DNA of 64,000 nucleotides from NCBI GenBank assembly GCA_003254905.1, contig QANU01020706.1, positions 40,167 to 104,166 on the forward strand, read 5' to 3'. This document shows positions 54,501-64,000 of the stretch, in pieces. Position 1 is the stretch's first letter; the number at the start of each line of letters is the position of its first letter. The position numbers were made by a program, and so were the translations under genes. The notes beneath the pieces are model-generated. The model worked only from the letters and a program-made list of their open reading frames with translations, had not been told where the DNA came from and made no database searches. This DNA comes from Nissolia schottii. Its lineage: Eukaryota > Streptophyta > Magnoliopsida > Fabales > Fabaceae.

Positions 54501-57500
54501 AAATGAGTACATAACCCACAATACAATCTAAATTAATTAAAAGATATAACTTTGAAACTTATATACCTTGACTGTATGTCTTTTGATATTTCACCATAAG
54601 ATAGGATGTTCCTAAGGATATCCAGAAGACTGTCAATATCAGGTCGAACATGAGCATCTTTGACTGGCAAGTAGCTCTTTACTAAGGTTTTGATGCCATA
54701 TATCTGTAGCAAAGAAAGAAAATGAAGGGAACAGGGAGAGAGGATAAATTGTTAAAAAAGAACCCTACTTAGAAGCACTTCCCAATGTCTCAAAAATACA
54801 GAACAAAAAGCTATCCTAAGTATCTCAAACATAGAATAGACTATTCTTCCTACCAACCTTCAACATACAAAGATCACTTTTATCATCCCAAGATGCTCTT
54901 GTGCGATCTTCTTTCTGAAATGGTGAAGCGTGCATTTAGAGGACAATAAATTATTTCCAATGCTTATGCCATCAACAAGATTCAAAGGGATTTGAAAGGC
55001 TTACACTATCACATTTCAGAATCTTGTTTATTATATATTCTTTGACTTCAATCTCTCTAGTTTCAAACACAGATATTGCAGTCTGTGCTATACACCCCAG
55101 TGACTGCAGTACTGCAGGCAGATGTGTTTTCTCGTCCAGCACATTTACAAGTCTCTGAATATAAGGGGGCAAGAATCAGAATAGTAGAAAACAATGAGTA
55201 TGTTATAATCAGTGACTTAACTAAATAAAACCTTGTATAGAACAGAGAGAGACTTGAGGCCATCATCCTTTGTTATTGCAGCCAGTGCATGGACAGCATA
55301 CTTGGCCTGCCTCCGACTGCCTTCTAAACAGAGTCTCTCCAAAATAAGGTCTACAGAACTGCATGAAACAAAGAATGGTAAGAAAAGCACGCAATGAAAT
55401 TGATTTAAAAGATTCAGAACTTCTAACAGTAGCACCTTGATGTAGCTGCAAGTTTTTCACGAATAGTACCGCCAGCCTTTGCCAAAACATGCAAAACACC
55501 CTCTTTAATCACATCATTCTTATTCTTAAGTAAATTCACCAGCTCCTCCTCACTACCAGTAAGAAGCAATGGACTGAAACGAGCGATTATCTGCAGTTTA
55601 ACACAAATGAAGTTAGCCAGAAAATTAAAATAGATTATGCCAACATTTATAACTTTCATGTCTGTGATGACCAAATCATATCACTGCTTAACAGCACTAC
55701 ACAAACATCAAATAATTGCATAAGGATACTGTAAAAATAAAAGCATCCAAATTAATATGACACTTGATAAAAACCATTTTTGTCATCTCCTTATCAGCTT
55801 GAACACTTAGAAAGAATGGTTTAGTTTAGTGGCATTGTATCAAAGCCTCTTTGACCATTGCTCAAGAATTTGAGCCTCGAAACCTCCATTCTCAATTAAG
55901 CTAAACTTCAACCCAAGATAGTGCCAGACTTGTGCTTTGTCCATGGTACTTTAAGCCCAAAGGGCTTTCATACAAGCGATTGTGTTAAGAGTTACCAATA
56001 AAAATCATTCCTAAGCCTTCTCCTAACCTCCAAAGTAGAGCTTCAAAAAGACATTACAAGCAAAATCTGGGACTATTTATTTATTATTCATGCCACAATA
56101 CATCAAGAAATGTTCAAGAGCCAATAATCAAAGACACCAAGAAACATGTTCATACCACCAACATATTCATGCAAGGTTGTGAGCGCTGAGCACTCTCAGC
56201 AGATTTTTGGGTCACTGCTTCTGAAAGAATTGCTTGTACATGCTCCTTGTTGAAAAGCAAAAAGGAGCATTTCACAGAGAAGGTACTCAGAAATTCATAG
56301 AGACGATGTTTCTCACCAAGAATTTTAAGCAAATCATCCTGCGAACAAATAAATAGATAAGCTAAACCAACAAATCACAAACTAAAAGATACAGTTTCTT
56401 TCTTTCCACACTAGGAAAAAAAACTAGATTGATCTGAATAATGAGACTGTATAATTTAAATGTTGAAAAACTCCTCCATATCATAGACCCCCAAAGTGAA
56501 GATTTGAATGGTGGAATTATTGTAATAACACCTATGCAGTTCATTGGGATGGCACCTAAAACAAATGCTCTTAATGGCTACAGCAAAGCAGGTCCAGAGA
56601 TAGATATTCGAGCATCAAGTTCCCAAGCTCATTAAACTGTTGGCACTAATTTTGGTGCGAGTAAGCTAGTTGGTGAAACAGCAGTAAGTTTGGCCCCAGA
56701 ATCAGTTTAAGGTATTTAATAATGAAAATGTACTACAAGTTCGTTTTCAATCATAATGTTCACAATGGCTATAACTAACTACCTGGTGAATGAACAATTA
56801 ATCAGGTTCATATCCAAAACACACCAGAAAGGAAAAGCTATTAGCATTTGGCAGTGCAATCTATGGTGGCAAATAATGATACCGATGGAGAAGGGTTTAA
56901 ATCAAACATTTACCTAAAGATTAATTACAGAATTGGGTATCAACTTCAACTATTTAGTTCTCCTGTCTTTAAAGATTAATGCCTCATGTAGTTTTAACAT
57001 GTTTATCTAAATAAGTATCTCCAAAACTGTAACGATTAGTTACTGATTATTTTACCCGGTAGACACGAGCTTGATGGATGCTAGTATTAGGATCCACAAG
57101 ATTTGTCAAAATCTTCCAGATATTAGCATCTTTTAATTGATCAAGAATCTGGAAACTCTCTTCAGCCTTTACAGGATCAGCAAATGAACGGGACATTACT
57201 CGGAAACAGAACTGAGTCCTTTTTTGGACCTCGGGAACATCTTTATCCTGCATTTAAATGAGAATCAATCCCTTTTTTCTGTTCAAATTTCCTTGAAAAG
57301 TTCTTCCCAACTTCCAATTTCCAAAGTCACATACCTGACTCGCCTTCCTCAGATATAGATACTTCTGCATCTCTTGCTGTAACCTGCTAACAAGTAGATA
57401 ATATTAAAACTGAAACTTGGATTGCATGCTGATATTGATATGCCAGGTATTGCATAAGCCATCACAAAAGCCAACCAGTGTTACCTGTGTTTCTGTTCCA

Positions 57501-60500
57501 GTATCTTTTCAAAAGCCTTGAGCTCCACTTTGTCAAATCCAGACACAATCCCAACCCAATGTTTAACAACATTACTAGCTGAAAACTCTGCTGGAAACAG
57601 GGACCCACATAGAACAGATTCAATTATATCTGATCTGTAGAATGTAGAAAAAAGAGAAACGCCAATAATTAGAACACACCTAACCCTAATAAAATTGAAA
57701 CAAAAAGGAGAAGAAAGAAACAAACTCATGATAAAACATGACTGTTTTTGGGTAAATAATTCAAATCAATGTTTTTGTGGGTAAATGTTCAAAGCAATTT
57801 TCTAAACAAGTGTTTTCACATGACTACAAATAAGGTTTTTCTAAAAGGAGGTCAGTTCTTACTTTGTTGGGACAAAGAATCAATATGCAAAAATCATGAT
57901 GATCATAATACGAATATTGGCAACCGGAAAAGATGAATATACCCTAAGTGTTTCACCTGAAATCTTTGTCATAGAAACATCTAAGGATCTTCCCAGGAAT
58001 CCAGTCATATTCATTGGGATTGACATTGCCGGAGTTCTTCTCACAAAAAATTCTATATATCTCAGCCAACCTCTCCATTGTATACCTTTTAACAAGTCGC
58101 TGAAAATGCAAAGCAAAATAAGGAATCAAGATGCTTTAGTTCAAATCAGCAAACAATTAAGATATAAAAAACAAAATTTAGAGGTACACATACAGATTTG
58201 TCACGGAGCCGTTCCGCAACAAGTTTCACAGTTTCAAGTGGAATTGCATTCAGGGAATGGCATGCCACATCACAGATAACAGCCACAACTTGCTTTCGAA
58301 CATTTTCATCAAAATCCAGCAGCCGTTCACAAAGGGAAGCTAAGTTTGAACCAAATACAATCAGTAAATATAATATGAACGTAAGCTTTAAAAAAACAAA
58401 CTGGATGTATGCGTGTTTAATGCACTCACATAAGATTTGAGGAGCTTCATCTCTAAAAGGATTTGACAACAAACTGTTCTTAACATGATCAAGGACAGAC
58501 ATGCGAACCTCAACAACTCTATCAGCCAACCTCTTTAAAAATTCTAAAAATACAGGCTGAAATGCTTCTGGAATGGAAGATCCAGGAAGAGCAATTATAT
58601 TGCCAACCAAGTTCACTGCTTTCAAACGGGTTTCCAGCTGGTCGGTCTACAAATTACCAAATTACAAGTGAGAATCCAGACATAAAATTTGATGATTGCC
58701 AAGAGCACAGTTCTGCTAAACCCATGGACTAAATTGATGATTGATGAAGTTAAAATATCCAAAAGGGACTCCAATAGTAGAACTTCATACATTCCAAAAC
58801 CCAAAACCTCCACAAAGCATAAAAACATGTACATAAATTATACATTGACACATCTTCATCAGAGAAATAAGGTCACTTTAATGGAAATAAATTATGCTGT
58901 TCAAAAAGACAGCACCAGGAAAAATAATAAATCACTAATCACCAGTAGCTCTCCAGTCATATATGGGAGGACTCCAGATAGCATCTGAGGAGCACAGCAA
59001 TACAGATCATAGATAACTCCGTGGTAATCAACTTGACTGTTCACCAGCTTGTTATCTTCAGACATTAACGATAGCAAAAATTGTTTAATGCTGGGTTCAA
59101 GTTTTCCAACACATTGTTGTATGACATTCATAGCAAGCTTCCTCGCAGCCATAGTACCACCCTGGAAGTAAAGTTCCACACAATGATGTTTCTTAATAGC
59201 TGCCTTCAACTGGAAAAGGTAATTACAGAAAGAAGTGCTTACTTTTTTTTCACGACCTAATGAAGACAGTATAATATACAGGAGATCTTCACGGACATCC
59301 TCACTCTCTTCTAAGAGAAGCACCATTATAGTTTGCATGGAAGACAGAACACTTTCTGGATGATCATCTCTGCGCATGAAACAAAATATCCAGGCACCAC
59401 TCGTCAATCCAAAGAGGAATTTTAATCAAGAAATACCCAAAAGATTTTATGATAAACTAACCTGGCAACCACAAAGAAAGTACTGAACATTTCATTCACC
59501 AGATCATCACATTCAAGATCTAACATTACAACACATGATCTATATTTTGCAAGAGTCTCCAATATAAAAACTCTTCGACCAAAGGATGGACCATTTGTAT
59601 CAGTTAGACCACTAAAAGTGCCGACAATCAACTGAAAGGTGTCCTGCAAAGAGATCTAGCAAAGATTAGGACAGAAGGTAATCATAAATAATGTTCCCAA
59701 CATTTTTTTTAGCTTAAACTAAAAAGGAAACAATTGAACTGTCAAGCTGTAAAAGAGAAGACAACCCATAATTAGATACTCTTAGTAAAAGAAAGGCACC
59801 TTTAGAACATCATCACTATAAGGAGCTTCAGGTGCAGTAATCCGAGTTATCTCAGAAACACAGGTTGCAACTAGAAGCTTGACATCTCTATCTTGGTGCT
59901 TCAGTAATTCTGGCTTAACAACGGCATTGAAGAAGGGTTTCATTGGCTCCAATATTGAAGCCGAAGGTGATTGGTCCATTTCAGCAAGACACGTGGTTGC
60001 TTGCTGCATGTGAAAAAACATTTTGAGGTGAGAAGGGGATTAGCAGTTGCCAAAGCCCAAAAATAAAAACCCACTGGCTTTATAGAAAAAGCTACTTCCA
60101 TACGACTATCCATATGAACAACTCAAACAGAAGCATTTGAAACTTCAATAAATCCCTCGCTCACAAATCACAATCCAATATATGTTTCTCTCTTCATCTT
60201 TCTAACTCTTTCTTTTGTGTATACAAATTTTGCAGTTTATCTCATAATCCACCACAAAAAAAAACCACCCTTTCAGCCTCAATTGCATTTGAAAAGAACC
60301 TCAATCTCTTCCTGTCTACACACTTGAACTTCTTTCCTTCCATTCTCATTCACAGACTTTAAAGTTGCAAATTTCAGTATCCATTTCTGCTCCGTTTTCT
60401 TCATCGCTAGAAAATAGACGGCTTATCAAAGCACAGGACAAGATAATTACAGCGCCCAATTCAGCAACTTCTCCTACAAAGCACCTTCACGACCATTCAC

Positions 60501-61043
60501 ACATTAACCTAACCTAACTCATGAGATTCTTCAGAAGCTTGCTTCAAAGTAACATAAGCCACACCTCAAACATCGCAAATCAACTAATTGCTATTCTCAA
60601 TCGCAGAAACGTCCATCAACACAAAAGGCACACCCTCGATTCCAGCATTTGAACCAACCCCACGAAGCAGCAATAAATTTGGTTGAAGCAAAAGCAAACC
60701 CCACCGAATTGAAGGCGTTTGAGCTAATTTCTATTCTTCTAAAAGAGCACTCATCAGCTTAAAAGATAAAATTGCCACTGTTTTTTCGTCTTATTCTGCT
60801 TAGCTACCCATAAACCAAACAGAAAGCAACACACAATAATATAACCAAAAAATGAGTTCAAGTTTTTCAATTACGAAAGGAAGAAAAAAGCAACGAGATT
60901 TTGACAGGTGTCGAAGATGGAGAATTGGAAAGGAGTGAGGAAATGCGAACCTTCAAGAGCTTGATGAGAGCGTCTTTGGAGGAGGGAAGGGAGTCGAGCT
61001 TGGATCCCAGCTCCCTGAGTTGGAGGTGAGCCTTCTGAGCCAT
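48569..61043 (-). CDS. PDS5: sister chromatid cohesion protein PDS5 (HEAT repeats plus Tudor domain)
   Basis: Cohesin-associated regulator that keeps sister chromatids together and aids homologous repair. All 33 exons join in one frame (4989 bases, 1662 residues). In coding order: 60951-61043, 59800-60003, 59462-59643, 59243-59369, 58943-59161, 58430-58646, 58194-58339, 57957-58099, 57485-57634, 57335-57383, 57056-57247, 56156-56338, 55436-55590, 55232-55358, 55005-55154, 54858-54914, 54567-54703, 54369-54486, 54057-54191, 53761-53957, 52903-53059, 52658-52804, 52324-52395, 51638-52234, 51433-51540, 51179-51258, 50760-50811, 50564-50656, 50409-50434, 50127-50183, 49886-50031, 48700-49121, 48569-48619. 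The first 1100 residues are helical HEAT repeats (start MAQKAHLQLRELGSKLDSLP). A Lys/Ser-rich segment follows (1120-1390), then a Tudor domain (about 1355-1425: IGCRIKVWWPTDKKFYGGTV), and an acidic Ser/Glu-rich tail ending KWKHRMGKKFSGKIR. This layout fits the longer plant PDS5A-type proteins. The last exon is only 51 bases. Confidence 0.95.
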
Positions 61044-61571
61044 AATTCCTCTATTGAGAAGACGACGTGTCGTTTCAATGCTCTTTCATTGAGGACGACG
61101 ACCACGAAATTAACTCCAAAAGGAGAAGTAGGAAGGAGAGAGGAGAGGGTTTTGAAATTGTAATTTTGTTTCCGTCTATGCCTTATGTTGTGTCTGCTCC
61201 ACCGGCCTTCCGATTTTCGGACACCCGAACGAAATTAACTCCAAAAATTCTATTGTACCATTATCATATCCGATATTTGATTTTTCACGCGCTGACTTTT
61301 TTTTTCCTATTTTCTCATAAATATATACAAGCATGATGAAATGAAAAATAAAATCTATTTTTATTTTTATAAAAAAACATTAATACTTAAAAGTTTTAAC
61401 TTCAGATTTATTAATTCTCCTAATTATCTATAATCATACTTTTGCTTAAATTTCATTGATTTTGTGTGAAATTTTGACTTAAAGATGGTTAACAAGATTA
61501 ACAAACTTAAAATTAAGACGCTTAACCCCCTCTTTTTCCCTCTAAAAGTGAGATTACCAGGAGGATCTTTG
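61044..61571. other. 5' leader and promoter-proximal region of PDS5
   Basis: About 530 bases between the PDS5 start codon and the left boundary of a solo LTR. It should hold the leader and core promoter. No convincing TATA box on the minus strand, and no other gene; the open frame at 61067-61336 has no domain. Confidence 0.5.
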
Positions 61572-61755
61572 TGTGACGTCCCTTAGAAAGAAAGAAAAAA
61601 AGGGAGCACGTCACGCGTGAGATGCCCTCTATGTCACGTGCGAGACGTTAGTCACAAGAGCATCTCGCCCGAGACGCATAGCCATTTCACGCGAGATGCA
61701 AGTTAGGGAGCCAGCATGCTGCAGCGCCCAGTCTCACATTGTTTGCAGTAGAAAG

Positions 61756-61839
<84 letters not shown>

Positions 61840-63393
61840 AGCTTTACGTAAGTATTTAGATTTGTTAACTTACTTGAGAGGTCACACTTTTGTGAGACTT
61901 TTCACTCTAGTTATATTTTTATTTTTTTTCTCTCTCTTGTTTTCTATTTGTGGGGAAGTAGTGCCTCCATATAGGGAGGAGCTTTCAGCTTAATGCTGCT
62001 TAGCGATCAATCATGATAAGATGAGTGATTTTCTTCACAGTCTATTTTACACCATGTATTTATTTTTAAAGTTATTTTTTATTTATTTTAGAATTATTTT
62101 ATTTATGTATTTTTATGAAATTTTAGGAGATAAAACTTAGTATTTTATTTATGTATTTATGAAGTTAGTTATCATTAATAATTCTTTTAGTTAATTATTT
62201 ATTTTCTTATAATTATTTATTTAGAAACTCTTTATTTATGAAGTAGATATTTATTAAACTATTTTAGAAAATCATGAAACGATTTTAGAACTACATGGAA
62301 TCACCTATTTTATTGCATTAAATAAAGTCTTGTTACATGTGTATGATCAGTATTTCTTTTAACAAAACATGATGGTTAAGGGAAGATTATGGTGGAAGAA
62401 GACTTATGTTAAGTAAAAGTTATAATTAAGGATAAAACTTGGTATTTAAGTTGTCCATTGTGACGCACTGAGAACCTCCCTAAGCATGAGATCTTAGTCT
62501 ACCTTTATTTTTTCAAGACAAAACACTTAAAGATATTAAGTCATGTTGCTATCAGTATATGGATTATGTTATCATGTTATATTATGTATTTAAAACTGTT
62601 TTCATGGGAGTGTATCTAGGATAAATCTGTAAGCTACAGCCTATGTTGACCCTAGTATACCTTGTACGATCGTAAAATATAATAGGATTCATATAGATTA
62701 GGGCAAGATCGTAAAGTCCGAACATGGCAGCCGGTAATACCTGGTGTCATGTATAATGTCATGTAGATTAGGGCAAGATTGTAAAGCTCAGACATTTTAG
62801 AAACGACTAAATCGTAATGCTTTGAATGTTTATCTAAAAATCTCCGAACTGAATTATATTTTCAAATGTTTTATGTACTATTTATTATTATAGAAATGTT
62901 TTATGTTTGTTATATATATTATGTATTGTATTCGCATACCATGATTTTTTAAGTGTCTCATGTCGCTGTGTAGACGGCTCACTGAGACTCTCCCCTGAGT
63001 TTTCACCCCTCAGCTCCCCCTCTAGTTACATGTTACGAAACAGAGTAGCAGAACATGTAGTTTATGGTCAGTGTAACAATGTTAAAATCTAAGAGTCAGC
63101 AGTTGACCTTGAGGTGAAGCTACCCATAAGATTTATTAGTTTATTTTATTTTGTAATTGAGTCATGTTCAGAGTGGTCCAATTGTATACAGACAGAGTCC
63201 TCAGAGTAGTCGCGTATTTTATCATGTATATTTATGCTTAATGTAAAAAGAGTTTATGTTTATTCAGAAAATAAACATTTTATTTGTTTTTAATTAAGTT
63301 AAAATGCATATTTTTATCAAAAACGTTCACTTTTATGAAGGAACTAATCTCTTATCTGTCAGTCACACCCAATGGGGGTGGGAGAGGGTGACA
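61572..63393 (+). mobile_element. solo LTR of an LTR retrotransposon, 1822 bases
   Basis: Begins tgtgacgtcccttag and ends gagagggtgaca, so it has the TG...CA termini of an LTR. The five bases ctttg occur directly before it (61567-61571) and directly after it (63394-63398), a perfect target-site duplication. No gag, pol or second LTR is present, hence a solo LTR left by recombination between two LTRs. Inside are repeated cgagac-type words (61595-61705), a long (ct)n then (at)n tract that leads into a TATA-like run, and a ctgagttttcacccctcag segment near 62995-63015. The termini resemble Ty3-type plant LTRs, but the class is inferred. Confidence 0.85.
61758..61838 (+). repeat. (CT)n(AT)n microsatellite inside the solo LTR
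   Basis: About 60 bases of perfect ct repeats followed by about 20 bases of at repeats, ending in ataagc. The at part could act as an LTR TATA element. Length is likely to vary between individuals. Confidence 0.95.
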
Positions 63394-64000
63394 CTTTGTA
63401 AAAGAGAAAATATTCAAGCACACGTACTTCACTATTTTGACTTTCTTGTTTAAATCTTTCTTGTAGTGATGCCACTCCTCTTCAAGATATTTTCGGATCT
63501 TTCAAATTTTATTTTACATTTTGTTGCAGTCACGCCCCTTGATTTAGCTAGGCGGTCCTAGTAAAGCCGATGGCACTCGTTTATTTCATTGGCTGGACAT
63601 GTGAAGTGGCGTTACCTCTGAAAACAGCGTGCGCTTCCCCTTTTTCATAAAAATATTAAGCACGCAATTTATTTAATTAAAGAAGTTATTTTTTTTTTAA
63701 TTTTTTTTTCTAAATTCCATTGAATTACTGAAGAGATAACAATTAAATGAAGAATTCAATTTTCAGGTCTTGTTAGATGACTTTCTGCACTTGCTTTTAA
63801 AGATGCCATATTAATAAAAAAAATGTTTCGAACGTAAGATTTAGTGAAACGGGACAATATCAAGAAATAGCTTCATTATTTCTTTTACTTGTCTTTAACT
63901 CTTAATAAACTGAGCTACTAATATGGTACGAAAACTCAAATAAAGACTTTTATCATGATAGACACTCCCTCAACCAATGGACATATCACGTCAGAAAAAG
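63394..64000. other. right-edge intergenic DNA
   Basis: Begins with the right copy of the ctttg target duplication of the solo LTR. The rest is AT-rich DNA with no gene, RNA or bounded repeat that I can support. Confidence 0.5.

Overview
The window is nuclear DNA of a eudicot plant. Its genes are split by many short GT-AG introns, the intergenic DNA is AT-rich, and it carries plant-type mobile elements (an Au-like SINE, MITE-like elements, a solo LTR). The flavour is legume-like, but that is an impression and no sequence feature here proves the species.

I could rebuild nine protein genes. Eight are complete; their exons join in one frame and give family-typical lengths. From left to right: a C2/VASt/C2/GRAM lipid-transfer-type protein (minus strand, 3' end outside the window), farnesyl diphosphate synthase (minus, 12 exons, 342 aa), the spliceosomal DEAD-box helicase RH21/PRP28 (minus, one exon, 734 aa), a D6PK-type AGCVIII kinase (plus, 609 aa), a universal-stress-protein domain protein (minus, 332 aa), a SEC14/CRAL-TRIO protein (plus, 11 exons, 332 aa), a WEB/PMI2-type coiled-coil protein (minus, 587 aa), cytosolic acetyl-CoA acetyltransferase (minus, 13 exons, 397 aa or 407 aa with an alternative end) and the cohesin regulator PDS5 with a Tudor domain (minus, 33 exons, 1662 aa).

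From memory of the Arabidopsis map, PDS5 - AACT1 - SEC14 - USP-like - D6PKL2 - FPS1 lie in the same order in At5g47690-At5g47770, so the block looks like ancient conserved microsynteny. It holds the first enzyme of the mevalonate pathway (AACT) and the C15 prenyl diphosphate synthase (FPS) about 34 kb apart. The other genes have unrelated roles: auxin-transporter phosphorylation, phosphoinositide transfer, chloroplast movement, splicing and cohesion.

The intergenic space holds most of the unusual material. Two diverged copies of one non-autonomous inverted-repeat element (14788-15895 and 30468-32941) have nested tandem repeats, and the larger copy carries what looks like a captured piece of a ribosomal protein S17 gene. 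There is a decayed retroelement RNase H domain at 16683-17225, a single-exon relic of a duplicated USP gene at 28693-28769, an Au-like SINE 42 bases from a splice donor, and a 1.8-kb solo LTR with an intact 5-base target duplication about 530 bases upstream of the PDS5 start codon. The most interesting coding observation is a possible alternative last exon of AACT ending in Ser-Arg-Leu, a peroxisomal targeting signal.
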